The translations under genes were made by a program, and so were the position numbers. This document shows, one piece after another, positions 19,522 to 29,640 of a stretch of DNA of 64,000 nt. The stretch spans positions 3,017,003-3,081,002 of the forward strand of contig CM030943.1 in assembly GCA_018136815.1 (NCBI GenBank). The letters run 5' to 3'. Source of the stretch: Isochrysis galbana (Eukaryota > Haptophyta > Isochrysidales > Isochrysidaceae). A model generated the notes under the pieces. That model was not told where the DNA came from, did not search any database, and worked only from the letters and a program-made list of their open reading frames with translations. Every line of letters starts with the position of its first letter. Position 1 is the stretch's first letter.

Positions 19522-21363
19522 ATGCTCTCTGCCATCCTTGCCGCGTGCGTCGGAGCAAGCTGCACGGGTGGAAAGATTGTGAATGCGACCGGCTTGGATG
19601 CCATCCAGACTTGCACAACGATCACCAGCGACTTGGTGTGTGGCGCGAGCGCTCGCTGCGTCATGGCTGACTGAGAGGGAGCACCCTGTCCATCTGTGAG
19701 GGAGCGCCTGTCGCGCCTGTCCATGTAAGTGTGAGTCGCTGTCCATCGCACTCAGCAAAAACTGTTGCCCTGAGTACATAGGAAATCAGTTCAACAGGTT
19801 TTACGACGATCGACTTGTTGAACCTCACTGAGGTGACAGGAAAGCTGCAGGTATTTTGAGAGCTGCACCTTTTTCGAACTCGAGATGTGCTGTTGCCAAT
19901 GCTGTCACCTTCTCTTGTGAACCCCGCTCCTGCGTGTGCCACGAGGTCCGGCGCATGAGCTAATCAGCTTAGCGGCTGAGCAGGGCAAGGCCTCCGCTGA
20001 CGGCTCTTCTCGCCCGCTCACACCTGATCAGTATTTGTGCACCTCAGCTCACTCACGCGGGTGATAGCTTTTGGGGCACGCCGGGTTGATGCTCCCACCG
20101 AATCCCCATGTGTCTCGGCACATTGCGCCGGCTGGTGCCGTGGGAGTGAAGGTGTTGCGGGAGGAAGACAGCGACCCGGGGGTGGCAGTGCCTACCCTGA
20201 CGGCTCGCCATGCGCTCCCTCACAGATTTCGAGCAACAATGCCTTGACTGATATCAATTTGCCTCAGCTCACTCACGTGGGAGGATCGTTCAGTGTAAGC
20301 GCCGATTTCACGCGCTCGCCCCACCTGCACGTGCGTCTCGGTGCTTGCGCTTGCTCGACCCGTGAAGGTAAAGACATGAAACGAGTGGAATGACACCTCA
20401 GCGGTGGCAGCGCATGTCGTGACGGCTCGCCTTTCGCTTGCTCACAGATTAACTATAACGACGCTCTGCCCGAAATCAATATGCCTGAGCTCACGCAAAT
20501 GTCGGGGCAGTACTTCTCGGTGCCCCCCCCCGCCCTCCCCCCCCCCCCCCCCCCCCCCCGCACGCGCCCCAATCTGCACTGGCGTCTCGACACAACGCTC
20601 CGACTTGTGCTGCAAGATGAAATGCTAGCATCAAGTGGCGCGGTGGGAGGCGCCGGCCTTGACGGCTCGCCTCCAGCGCTGATGGCTCGCCTTTCGCTCT
20701 CTCACAGATTGGGGACAACGACGCACTGACCAACGTCAATTTTCCCAAACTGACCACTCTTCGTAATTTGGATGTGAGTGCCAGCGGAACACCCTGCCTT
20801 GACCTGCATGCGTCTCGGTGTGGAGCGTCTTGTGCTGCGAGATCCAGCACGCGAGCTGTACACGAAGGTGACTCGATGGTCGTAGTGCCTGCCCTGAAGG
20901 AGCACATTCCGCGCGCCATCAGGTCGTCAATAACCCGAATTTGACCGCGATTGATTTCTCTCAACTTTCAAGTGTTGATAACTTCAATGTGCGGCAGCAA
21001 CCCCCGCGCTGATCCATCTGAGCCCGTTGCGCCACGTGCCGTGTCATTGCGCGATCTGTATCCTGTGAACCGGGCAGCAACTCTGATGCAAAGCCACCCG
21101 CTTATCTTTAGATCAATTCGAACGCCAAGTTGGCCGGCGTGAACCTGACACGGCTAGTGAACGCCACCACTTTCTTGCTTGTCCTCACATGCAATGCTTG
21201 TAAAAAGCCCTCCTGTGCAACCTCGTTGGGTTCCTGCTTTTCTCCGCCGTCACCGTCCTCGCCCCCTCCGTCACCACCGTCACCACCGTCATCCCCACCA
21301 CCACAATCGAGGTCGCCATTCTCATTGATTTACGGCCTTCTCCTCTTCTCCTTTTGCGGGTAG
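19522..21363 (+). CDS. Secreted receptor-L-domain/LRR protein, probably GPI-anchored
   Basis: Seven phase-0 exons: 19522-19635, 19782-19850, 20226-20294, 20448-20519, 20708-20773, 20923-20988, 21112-21363. Exon 1 gives a signal peptide (MLSAILAACVGASC) and the classic opening of a receptor L domain, CTGGKIVNATGLDAIQTCTT. Exons 2-6 each encode one 22-24 residue repeat such as ISSNNALTDINLPQLTHVGG, IGDNDALTNVNFPKLTTLRN and VVNNPNLTAIDFSQLSSVDN. Exon 7 adds a last repeat, a Cys cluster, a (P/S)-rich stalk ([12 protein letters not shown]) and a hydrophobic tail SPFSLIYGLLLFSFCG ending the protein, as in GPI-anchored proteins. Total about 235 residues. Family L domains bind ligands at the cell surface; the ligand here is unknown. 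Introns share GACGGCTCGCC(T/A)T before their CTCACAG acceptors, showing exon-intron units were duplicated. Confidence 0.8.
20020..20075 (+). pseudogene. Decayed repeat exon inside intron 2 of the L-domain gene
   Basis: CCTCAGCTCACTCACGCGGG matches exon 3 (CCTCAGCTCACTCACGTGGG) after a GCTCACACCTGATCAG stretch. The first half of the exon is missing and the donor context is gone, so this unit is skipped. The intron holding it (375 bp) is about twice as long as its neighbours, as expected if a whole exon-intron unit decayed. Confidence 0.65.
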
Positions 21364-21649
21364 TGGATTTGCGACACTCACTGCCTCGTCGTCGTCGACC
21401 CGATTTCTCTCATCCCTCCCAACGTCGTACTCGCCCTGTGATGGGGATCCTGGGTTTACTATACGTCGGGCGGTCAAACATCCCAGCACCAGCGCCGTCG
21501 TGGGACTCTGTAGCTGTTAACTCCCCCATGCCCATTCGGCACCTACAAGCACTGTCCGAACACCAGCGCCGTTGTGGGCCGATGAAGATCAATACATCAG
21601 CAAGCTAAACAAAACATGACTTCACACGCGAATCACCCATGAAGCAGGG

Positions 21650-21790
21650 GTAGCCGATACCTCAACCGTGGCGTCTGGCGAAGAACTTTCCCGGTATCAC
21701 CTGCCAGCTGAGTGGGAAAACCGTCACAAATACAAAGGCTCAAAACATATGGACTTCCCACTAGTAGACGAATACACCATCCAAAAATAG
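21650..21790 (+). mobile_element. LINE ORF2 fragment
   Basis: The frame reads LSRYHLPAEWENRHKYKGSK, then HMDFPLVDEYTIQK and a stop. It corresponds to YYHPPAKWEGGYKGPRFMEY and PLADEYAIRKG of the ORF2 remnant at 36949-37821. Only this short piece remains. Confidence 0.65.
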
Positions 21791-21829
21791 CCCGGCCACT
21801 CACTCATTTTAACGCGCCATTCCCCACCT

Positions 21830-21910
21830 TAGGGCGGTCAAATAGCTATTTTAACTTCTGAGGGTGAAAATTGACCAAGTCAAGATTGAGGATTCATTAT
21901 GAGATTTTTG
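21830..21910 (+). repeat. Repeat F, copy 2
   Basis: TTAGGGCGGTCAAATAGC begins a block colinear with 9679-9760 (GGGTGAAAAT, TGACC, ATTGAGGAT). Confidence 0.55.
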
Positions 21911-22084
21911 GATATGGTGACCGGATAGGTGTAACTAGCACATATCCGGTGCCCTTTGGTAGCCACGCGACGAGCGTGCTTGGGCAGTCGCGGGAGCGCC
22001 CGATCCCAACAGACACAAACACAAAACAACCAGACAGCCGCGAGGGCGATATCCAGCCCCATGAGGCGGAAAACGCGCCGCAGA

Positions 22085-22265
22085 AAGAACAAAAAAATCT
22101 TCTTAAAAATCCCCGCTACGCGTGCGGCGTGAGGCAGTGTGCTTATGAACCTCCCTACTACCCAACCTTAACCCGTAACTAACAAGCCCTTTCCCCTTCC
22201 CCTGTTCCCTCTTTAGCGGAGAAGCTGGTTCCGGGGAGGCCGCGCGCGCTGCTTCGGCCAGGAGT
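22085..22265 (-). repeat. Dispersed repeat A, copy 2
   Basis: Reverse copy: AAAAAAATCTTCTTAAAAAT, then CGTGCGGCGTGAGGCAGTGT, CCTCCCTACTACCCAACCTT and GGAGAAGCTGGTTCCGGGGA, ending GGCCGCGCGCGCTGCTTCGG. It is close to full length compared with 49728-49905. Confidence 0.85.
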
Positions 22266-22389
22266 TGAAGAGAAGGGGGCGGGAGACCGTGGCTTCTCCT
22301 TCGCTCTGACTCGGCATGCATCTGCTTTTCTTATATCGCATTATATCTTACATGTTATCGCCGTTGGGGTTCCTAAGCTAGAGAGTTTA

Positions 22390-22495
22390 ACTACCTTAGA
22401 TGATGTTTCGTATGTCCAAACCTCTCGCCGCCTTCCAGAGGTCTTCCGATGCTTCCAGGTTGAAGTCTTTGTCCACAACTAAGATTATACTTGGA
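22390..22495 (-). mobile_element. LINE ORF2 3' end fragment
   Basis: The minus strand reads VVDKDFNLEASEDLWKAARG then LDIRNII and stop. This matches VDKDFNIEMSVDLLQAARGL at about 49500-49590 and the end of ORF2 at 36949. It lies back to back with the 5' end of another LINE that starts at 22500. Confidence 0.65.
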
Positions 22496-22868
22496 CACGA
22501 TGGAGCGCGCCGGCGCGACTCCCCTCTCCATCGGGCCCCCCGCCGAGGGCGGCCCCCCTGCCCACATGGACCTGTCGCTGGCAAAGCGGCCGCGTCCGCC
22601 CTCAGAGGCCGAGCAGGTGCGCGCGACCCGGGTCGCGTCACACGGCCCGTGGCCTCGGCCACAACACACACAGCAACCATGCTGCCCCCCCCCCCATGGG
22701 GGACAGCAGACAGCAGACCGCAGACCACAGGAAAACAGCATCCGGAAGGAGAGACCTGCACTCCACTGGGCATGCCTTATGGCAGAGGCCCCTCCCATCC
22801 TGGCAAGGGTCGTGCCGCCTCGGCAGCGCGGCCCACAGCCGGGTGGCCCTTATGGGCACAACATCAAC
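22475..22868 (+). mobile_element. LINE 5' end with ORF1 N-terminal part
   Basis: The leader CTAAGATTATACTTGG precedes ATG at 22500. ORF1 starts MERAGATPLSIGPPAEGG and continues with LAKRPRPPSEAEQVRAT, GPWPRPQHT and LHWACLMAEAPPILARVV, all landmarks shared with the copies at 40213 and 54335. The frame ends at 22878 where a repeat B copy takes over, so the rest is lost. Confidence 0.75.
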
Positions 22869-22869
22869 C

Positions 22870-23065
22870 TACTTTTATAAGTGGGGGACAATGGGGGCCT
22901 CGCGCCCCCCTCTCTCCATCGCGGACACCCCCCGCGGGGTGGGCCCGTACATTCAACCCCAGCCCCTGCCCTCTGGCAGGGGCAGGGCACTCATCAAATC
23001 AGCCCAGACCCCTAGTGGGCGCGGGTCGCGAGCCGCACTCCCAGGCCCATGCTGGGCCTGCCCTC
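22870..23065 (+). repeat. Dispersed repeat B, copy 2
   Basis: TTTATAAGTGGGGGACAATG, GGGGCCTCGCGCCCCCCTCT, CCGTACATTCAACCCCAGCC, CTGCCCTCTGGCAGGGGCAG, GACCCCTAGTGGGCGCGGGT. It is nearly identical to 63808-64000 and carries several short self-complementary stretches. Confidence 0.85.
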
Positions 23066-23176
23066 GAGCTGACTCCCCCCCCATCCCTGGTCGCCAGGCA
23101 TACAGGGGCCTCTGGGCGGCTCCCATGGCCAGCGAGGCGAGCGTGGGAGAGGCAGGGGGGGCTAGGGGTAGGCGGT

Positions 23177-23229
23177 TATGTCCCGTTCCGAAACAAGACA
23201 TTTGGGCAGGTTTGTGGGAACGGGACATT
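23177..23229. repeat. Inverted repeat TGTCCCGTTCC ... GGAACGGGACA
   Basis: An 11-bp inverted repeat about 30 bp apart with GACATTTGGG words inside and after it. Compatible with the end of a miniature element or a hairpin; no target duplication identified. Confidence 0.6.
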
Positions 23230-23588
23230 TTCGCAATGTCCCAGGACATTTGGGCCCCCCAGGGGGGCGTTCGCGCGCGAAAATGGCGCCGGAGCTGCTT
23301 CTACCGTTATACTCGTAATATCGTTCAAAAGTTCCGCTCTTGGCCCCTACTGCAATACTGTAGGGTTTGGTTACGTTAATAACAGGCTCGTTTACAATGG
23401 TATTTCAGCGTCTGTCGCAACCTCGGACTCACAGAGCTCGGCAGCGGCGCGCGGAGCGATGGGTGCAGGCGCCCTCCCCCCTTCACCCTCCGCCCTCCAC
23501 CCTCCTCATTGCCTGCCCACTGAGTGCACGCCGCACGCGCGCCGGTGCCCCTTCCCTTGCTCAGGCCCGCGCGTGCGCACTCGCCGCG

Positions 23589-24866
23589 TCACATCACGTG
23601 TTGCAATGTGTTTCGCGTTTTGAAAAGTTGCTCGATGTATGTGAAGATTTGTTCCGTCGCGCGACAGCGCGCTAGGTGTGTGGACGACTCGGGGGCTTCC
23701 CCACAGAATCGGCAGGTTGGGTCGCCAGCGAATCTGTTGGCCGTTGCGATCCGTCTATGAAGTGTATGTTTAAAGTGTAAGTATGAGTCCCGAGGTGTTA
23801 AGAAGTTGTATTTGTATAGTTGAGATATCTGCTTCCACTTCTCTTTTAAGACGGGGAGTCTCTCCTCCCATCGGACGGTCGCTTTTTGTCGTTTGCTTTT
23901 CTTGCCCGCGAGGTAGGCGTTAGTTAGCGCTTTGACATCGCATTCCTCGAGCGTCTTTCGCGTACCTTTCAGCGTGTATTCTTGGGGTAGAGGGTAGGCT
24001 GTGTCGGCCGGTCCGTCATATGCGATGCCCCATTTGAGCGGGGTCCGCAATTCGGAGGACGAAGGCTGAGGATGAGCTATATCGTAGATATGGGGCTCCC
24101 CCATTACATTTAGACGCACTTCGTAGTATACGCCACTTTTAAGAAGGTAGTGTCTACCCGTATCGTTCGCTCGTATGTCTTCCAGGCTATGTGCGTCCGG
24201 GTTTTCCGGCGGCTCGAGGCCTTCCTCTTCCCTCACAGGTCGGGGCCCCTTGGCTGTCCCCTTTAACAGCTCTATGTATGTGGTGGTGGGTTTCGTGAGC
24301 GCTCCGGCCGCCCATTTTACGATTTTATCCCATGATCGCAGGAAAGGTGTAACCGCCAAATAGTTCCTCCTGTGACGGATCCATGCTGAGTCAGGGGGCA
24401 AATAGGCAGCGCATTCGTCTTTAGTGTAGAAGTTTCCCGTTGCCGGGTTCAGCGTGTTGTGCGTCACCACCGTTTGTAAGGCCTCCCACTTTGCCTTGTG
24501 TGAATGGTGAAGAGCCGGGGGTTTGAGGTACGGATCATGCCATATGGGGGCGCCCCGCGCTCCTTCGTGTGTCACGACGTTTTTGTCTAGCTTTAGGTTG
24601 CGAAAGTTTGTTAACGCTGCCTTCCAAAAGTTTGGTAAGGAGTTGTTCCCTCCGATGCTATCTGTAAGTCGATGTACATTAATTGTTGAAAGAACGGCGC
24701 CCCTCCCGAGCGGGGTCCTATTGAACCATTGGTCGAGCGCTATTTTCCAGTCCGCCTTTGAGGGCGTAAGGTATCGGATAATCCAAATCGCCTGTAGGGC
24801 CTTGATGTGTTCCTTCGCCCTTTCAGGCGATTGTTTTTGCATTCGCCTGCCATGAAGCGGCGGCAT
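23589..24866 (-). CDS. LINE ORF2, C-terminal region with zinc knuckle
   Basis: The 425-codon frame starts just inside ORF1 sequence. HIKALQAIWIIRYLTPSKAD is the segment that follows the thumb in LINE reverse transcriptases (KxLQxxWxxxYL), and TPLGRGAVLSTINVHRLTDS follows it. Near the end, HFKHTLHRRIATANRFAGDP and CRFCGEAPESSTHLARC form the C-x2-C-x7-H-x4-C knuckle typical of LINE ORF2. No catalytic YxDD motif is present. The frame is intact over 1.27 kb, which is notable for an element without reverse transcriptase. Confidence 0.8.
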   Translation of the reverse strand: MPPLHGRRMQKQSPERAKEHIKALQAIWIIRYLTPSKADWKIALDQWFNRTPLGRGAVLSTINVHRLTDSIGGNNSLPNFWKAALTNFRNLKLDKNVVTHEGARGAPIWHDPYLKPPALHHSHKAKWEALQTVVTHNTLNPATGNFYTKDECAAYLPPDSAWIRHRRNYLAVTPFLRSWDKIVKWAAGALTKPTTTYIELLKGTAKGPRPVREEEGLEPPENPDAHSLEDIRANDTGRHYLLKSGVYYEVRLNVMGEPHIYDIAHPQPSSSELRTPLKWGIAYDGPADTAYPLPQEYTLKGTRKTLEECDVKALTNAYLAGKKSKRQKATVRWEERLPVLKEKWKQISQLYKYNFLTPRDSYLHFKHTLHRRIATANRFAGDPTCRFCGEAPESSTHLARCRATEQIFTYIEQLFKTRNTLQHVM

Positions 24867-25093
24867 GGTGCCGCCGCCCCGAGTCCCATCATGGCCCGGT
24901 AATCCATGGCGTTACTGGCTTCACGCTGCTTTTTGCGTTGTTGCGCTTTCGCCTTGTCTTGCTCGCAAGTACATTGGCGGAAGCTTACTTGGTTTTTGCG
25001 TAGGTAAGATATGGCCCACGGTTTGTCGTAGCCTTTGCATCCTCCCGGGGCGCCATGTATGGCTATCTCTCCCTCCGGGGTTACGCATTCCAC
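24830..25093 (-). CDS. LINE ORF1, C-terminal part with broken CCCH finger
   Basis: EGEIAIHGAPGGCKGYDKPW parallels HKLMIHGSLRGCKGWRPEVA in the 38672-40213 ORF1. It is followed by Cys/Glu-rich CTCEQDKAKAQQRKKQREAS and CRRFMAGECKNNR. In the intact copy this last stretch is a C-x7-C-x8-C-x3-H zinc finger; here the second half is lost at the junction with ORF2. Confidence 0.6.
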
Positions 25094-25317
25094 TGAAGAG
25101 CGGACCGCATAATCGAGAGGTCTGGGGGGAACAGGGCTCTGCTTGTTCCCACCCTCTGTGAGGTCTGGCCGGCGGGAGGAGGTGGAAGCATGTCGACGTC
25201 TTCGTCGGCTGGGGCGGCGGCCTGCGCGCGCTTGGGCTCCGGTGGCTTCGGGCGGCCCCGTTGGGGCGTCGTGACTGCGGTGGGCTGGGAGGTGGGAGGC
25301 GGCGCGGCGCGCTCCAT
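25081..25317 (-). CDS. LINE ORF1, N-terminal part
   Basis: Starts MERAAPPPTSQPTAVTTP, followed by a proline-rich, basic region (RGRPKPPEPKRAQAA) and DEDVDMLPPPP, closely parallel to the copy at 32217 (RGRPKPPELKRSQAA, DSDVDMILPPSPP). It is low in predicted structure, as expected for the N-terminus of a LINE RNA-binding ORF1. The frame ends at 25081; the next homologous part is in another frame. Confidence 0.6.
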   Translation of the reverse strand: MERAAPPPTSQPTAVTTPQRGRPKPPEPKRAQAAAPADEDVDMLPPPPAGQTSQRVGTSRALFPPDLSIMRSALQWNA

Positions 25318-25345
25318 CGCTAAAACTATAACGATAGTTTTTGAC

Positions 25346-26148
25346 AAACGAGCTGAGAGAGCTTTAGAAGGTTTTTTTCAATCAACAATCAAGACATTTT
25401 TTTCGCTCGCAGGACATATTAGGCTTCTTGGCGGGGGGCAACGAGCAACGGGGAATAGCATAGTGTCTCCAGCCAACTGAGCTAGAACTATGCGGACCCG
25501 ACATGCCGGGCGATGATTACGGCCTCACCACTTCCGCACGCATCGGCAGCAGTACGTGCGACGCACGGAATCGGATTTGATTCAAGCATCACACTCCACA
25601 ATCCGACAAAGCTAAATTTCGATATCTGAGCGGTAGATGACGCCACGAGGAGCACCGACGCATTACCGACAAGGCGCTAAATGCACGCACCACAAGGGAT
25701 TTGGGAAGGCGACAGGGCCGCGGCCGCCGCGTATCCCTAGGAAGGCGACTGGGCAGCTCCCCCGCCCTGCGGCATGACACATCCGAGGCGACCCACGCGA
25801 TCATAAGCAGACGAAGCGAGGTGCTAAAACCCTGCAGAAACTGAGCGTCCCGGACAGCCTGGTTGATCCACTGCTGCGGCGAATGCACGGAAGGCGAGAG
25901 GCGCGAGAAGTTGGGAGTACCCGTGATCCCGGATCCCGGCTCTTCCGCAACACTTCATCGATGGCACCCTCGCAATTCAGCGCACAGCAGCGAAGGGTGC
26001 GGTGCTGCGCACCGGCGCCAACCTCTCGGATAAGCTCGCTGGGATCCTAACATTGAAGATGCGCATGGAATGATACGGGCCGTGGACCACGCGACTGCGT
26101 TCCGCCGCTGGCGCGCTCGCGTGCTGCAACGCCGGCTCGACGGCGCGA
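25346..26148. other. Mixed region with one possible stray exon
   Basis: On the minus strand a CGCCGCAGCAG-preceded stretch at about 25820-25880 reads WINQAVRDAQFLQGFSTSLR, ordinary protein composition but too short to assign. The rest shows no supportable gene. The low end is the 3' flank of the SAP30-like gene that stops at 26149. Confidence 0.3.
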
Positions 26149-28469
26149 TTAGCGGCCGTTCAGGTAGTCACGGCGATCTGAACGGGCAAGGTGCGGTGGG
26201 CGTGGGCGGCGACGGGCGCGGGCGGTGAGCGGGGGCGGTGTTGGGAGCGGGCGAACGCGAAAGGCTCACCATATTGCAGATTGTTCGCTCGGGCCGAGTA
26301 CATGAAGAGGGAGATGGTGTCGGCCTAAAGGACGAGGGCATGAGAGGTCGCCACGACTAAGGCGCCACGAGAGGCTCGCGGAGCAGCCTGCGCGCACCTC
26401 GTCCACTGTTTGAGCAGCAAAGTGCTTCGAGATGGCGAGCGCGAGTTCCGTTTTTGTCACATTCTGCCAGGTGGGTGGGTAGGTGGAAAGGCATCAGAAG
26501 GCATCAGGATGATGACCTTGGGCTGTGCAGCGCGCTCATTGCGGCCGCGGTTTGCTCCGGTCCGGCGCCCGAGGAGGGGCTGATGGCGTGCCTGCCGCGT
26601 TTTCAAGCGGTAGTGTCTCTTGTACCGCTTGAGCGTGGCCATGTCGAGCTTGGTGAAGTCCACAGTCTGGCCGAGACGGGTGGTGGTGAGGCTTCAGGTG
26701 CGAGGAGCTATGCCAAGACGTATCACGGCGCGGGGGGGCGGGAACTACCGGCGTTCTCCCCGTCGCCGGTTTGACGGCCATGTGCAGCTAAGAGAATGCG
26801 TCCGCTTGCAGCGCCACGCGGCAGCCGTCCTTAGAGAGGGGAAAGCACAGGGGCATGGTGCGCGCCCAACCACCCTTGAGAGAGGACAAGGGCAGTCCCC
26901 CTCCCCACTTTCCTGACAAGCGACGTGTGGGTGCAGGCGAGCGGCAGGCGGCAAGAGACGCATGGGTGCAGGCGGGTGTCACACCAGATTACGCGCGTCT
27001 TTGTCAGAGCGCATGGGCTGGATCGCCGCGACGGCCTCCTCCTCCTCGTCCCGCTTCTGCTTGACTGATTTGGAGCCTTTGCCGATGGCGCCTCCAGCAG
27101 CGAGCGCGCCTCCTACGGCTGCGGCTGCGGCGCGACCGCGCTCGACGAAGCCAAAGTCAGCGCGCGACATGTTGGGTCGCACCTGCTGGTGATGGTGGGG
27201 GGTGGGGGTGCACGAGTGGGAATTGGTGCGGAAGGGGAGGGCGCAGGCGGGGGGAGGCCGGATTCTGCTCTTCCTCTCACTGACGAGGAAGGGGGGTGGA
27301 CGAGGGAGGAGAGGAGGGTTGGGGGGGGGGGGGGGGGAGAGAAACAGTTCGGGTCCTGGCCTTCGGAAAGCAAAGGTGGGGAGATACACACGCAGAAAGA
27401 GCTCGGGATGATGGCAGGTGTCCGCGGGTGGAGCACACGCATGAGAATTGGGCGAAAGGGAGGGTCGAGGTTGAAAAAGGAATGGATATGGAGAGGCGAC
27501 AGGGAGGAGGGTAGGAGAGGAGGAGAAGGAGAAAGGGAGACCCGCGAGAAGAAGAGAGAACGGGGAGACAACAATCAGGAGAGAAGGGGGAGCACGGGGG
27601 AGAGCCGAGCACGCGAGAGAGAGCGAGTGTGTGTGGGCGCGAGGCGGAGCGTACACGAGAAGATAACAGAGAATGGGATGGGGGGAGGAGCAAAGGGAAA
27701 GAGCACAGGACCAGGAAAGGTGAACGGGGGCACAGATAGTAGGGGCGAAAGCTCGATCAAGGGAGCAAGAGGGGGGCGGAGAGAGGGGGAAGGGAGGGAA
27801 GAAGGGAAAGCGAGCGGGCCAGAGAGGAAAGCTGATGGGAGAACAAGTGAGGGCATGGAAGTGAGAGACAGAGAAAGTGAGAGAGCGCGTGAGAGACGGA
27901 GAGTGAAAGGAAGGCGAGGAAGAAGGGAAGGAGGAGGGAGGGGGAGGCACGCGGTGGTACAGGGCAGGCGGAGCAGGGCAGGAGGAGGCAGCGGAAGGCA
28001 CAGGGGAGGCAAAGGGGCGGGGAGATGGGAACGGAGAGTGGGAGGGTGACGATGGGGTGAGGAAGCGATAGAGAGGGAGGGGGGCGGGGGGGGGGGGGGG
28101 GGGGCGGAGGAAGGGAGCCCGGCTCCCTCGTCCTCCTCTCCCTTGTCCTCCTCTCTCTCTGTGAGCCTTCCCGTATCCCTCTTTCCCTCCCTCTCCCAAC
28201 CGTCTCTATCTCCACTCATATCTCCCTCCGTCCATTCCTCCTTCTCCCTTGCCCTCCCCTCTCTTTATCTCCGCCCCCACCCCCATCCCGTCCCCGCCTC
28301 CCATTCTCCATCTCAATCTCCCCCCCCCCCTCCCCCACCCCCGCCCGCCCCTCACCCCTCGTCTCTCTCTCTCTCTCTAGGTAGAGAGAGACAGGGATGG
28401 GGGGAGGGGGGGAAGAGGGAGAGGGAGAAGGAGAGAGGGGGAGAGGGAGAGGGGGAGGAGAGAGAGGAA

Positions 28470-28511
<42 letters not shown>

Positions 28512-28582
28512 GGGCCGAATGCGAAGAAGGGGAAGGCGAAGAAGACGGGAAAGAAGGCGAAGCAGGCGAGGAAGGCGAGGAA

Positions 28583-28631
<49 letters not shown>

Positions 28632-28794
28632 AAGAAGGCAAAGAAGGCAAAGGAGGGATAGGGAAGGCAACGGGAGAGGGGGGAGGAGGGGGAAGAGGGC
28701 GGGGGTGGGGGGTGGGGGTGGGCGGGGGGGAGGGGGGTTCGGGGAAAGGGGCGCATACCTGCCGCTTGACGCGGCGCGAGGCGTCGGCGTCCAT
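26149..28794 (-). CDS. SAP30: SAP30-like Sin3/histone deacetylase complex subunit
   Basis: SAP30 proteins bridge Sin3 and histone deacetylase in transcriptional repression. Exons on the minus strand: 28794-28759 (MDADASRRVKRQ), then from 27182 (VRPNMSRADFGFVERGR, basic/acidic linker) to about 26990, an unresolved middle, then 26666-26592, 26463-26398, 26324-26270 and 26177-26149 (TAA). The Sin3-binding domain is clear across three exons: TVDFTKLDMATLKRYKRHYR, then NVTKTELALAISKHFAAQTV, then ADTISLFMYSARANN. Family members show the same KLD..L.RY..H..L and HF..Q.VDE pattern. The junctions are phase-compatible; the donor at 26592 is GC (CAG|GC). The exon 1-2 intron is about 1.6 kb of low-complexity DNA. 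The splice structure between 26990 and 26667 could not be settled, and the first exon may not be the true first. Confidence 0.7.
27190..28758. repeat. Low-complexity intron of the SAP30-like gene
   Basis: Purine-rich on the plus strand to about 28120, then C/T-rich to 28375, then G-rich again with a ~40-bp poly-G at about 28470-28510 and an (AAGGCG)n stretch at about 28550-28650. Coding appearance (poly Glu-Gly, Lys-Ala, Pro) is a composition effect. Confidence 0.8.
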
Positions 28795-28824
28795 CTGGTG
28801 CAGGCAGAGGGAGGGAGAGGGGGG

Positions 28825-28836
28825 AGGGGGGGACGG

Positions 28837-28892
<56 letters not shown>

Positions 28893-29640
28893 TGGGGAGG
28901 GAAAGAGAGAAGAGAGAGAGAAGAAGATGAAGAAGAGAGAGAGAGAGAGAGAGAGGAGAGGGGGAACGCGAGGGGGAAGGAGAGAGAGAGAGAGAGAGGA
29001 CGACGACGACGACACGGAGGGGAGGAGGAGCGTAGAGGAATACGAAAAAAAGGGAGTGAAGGGAGAAGAAAGTGGGAGTGTGCCGAGTTGTGGGGAGGAG
29101 ACGGAGGGTTCGCGAGCCCGTTTTCTCATAGGAAGAGACGAGGGAGGGAGGGGTGAGAGAAGAGAGAGAGAAGAGAGGAGAGAAGAGAGAGGAGAGAAGA
29201 GAGAGGAGAGAAGAGAGAGGAGAGAGAGAGAGGAGCGAGGAGAGAGAAGAGAGAAAAGAGAAGAGAGAAGAGAGAGGAGAGAAGAGAGAGGAGAGAAGAG
29301 AGAGGAGAGAAGAGAGAGGAGAGAAGAGAGAGGAGCGAGGAGAGAGAAGAGAGAAAAGAGAGGAGAGAAGAGAGAGGAGAGAAGAGAGAGGAGAGAGGAG
29401 AGAGAAGAGAGAAAAGAGAGGAGAGAAGAGAGAGGAGAGAAGAGAGAGGAGAGAAGAGAGAGGAGAGAGAGAGAGGAGCGAGGAGAGAGAAGAGAGAAAA
29501 GAGAAGAGAGAAGAGAGAGGAGAGAAGAGAGAGGAGAGAGGAGAGAGAGAAGAGAAGAGAGAAGAGAGAAGAGAGAAAGAAGAGAGAAGAGAGAGAGAGA
29601 GAAGAGAAGAGAGAAAGAAGAGAGAGAGAGGGGAGAGCCC
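28825..29640. repeat. GA-rich tract with higher-order GAGAGGAGAGAA units
   Basis: Pure GA near 28840-28880, then from about 29150 to 29640 units of AGAGAGGAGAGAAG repeat with slight variation and larger blocks carrying GGAGCGAGGAGAGAG recur at about 29230, 29330 and 29475. It lies immediately upstream of the first known exon of the SAP30-like gene. Confidence 0.85.

Larger units (their letters stand above)
23589..25345 (-). mobile_element. LINE derivative 1: ORF1 joined to distal ORF2, RT missing
   Basis: Reading down the minus strand: leader hairpin AAACTATCGTTATAGTTT (about 25344-25325), ORF1 start at 25317, an ORF1 C-terminal part at 25093, and from about 24835 the post-reverse-transcriptase part of ORF2 to 23589. 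The endonuclease and reverse-transcriptase regions are absent, as is any 3' tail. The same architecture occurs independently at 36613-40236. Confidence 0.75.
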
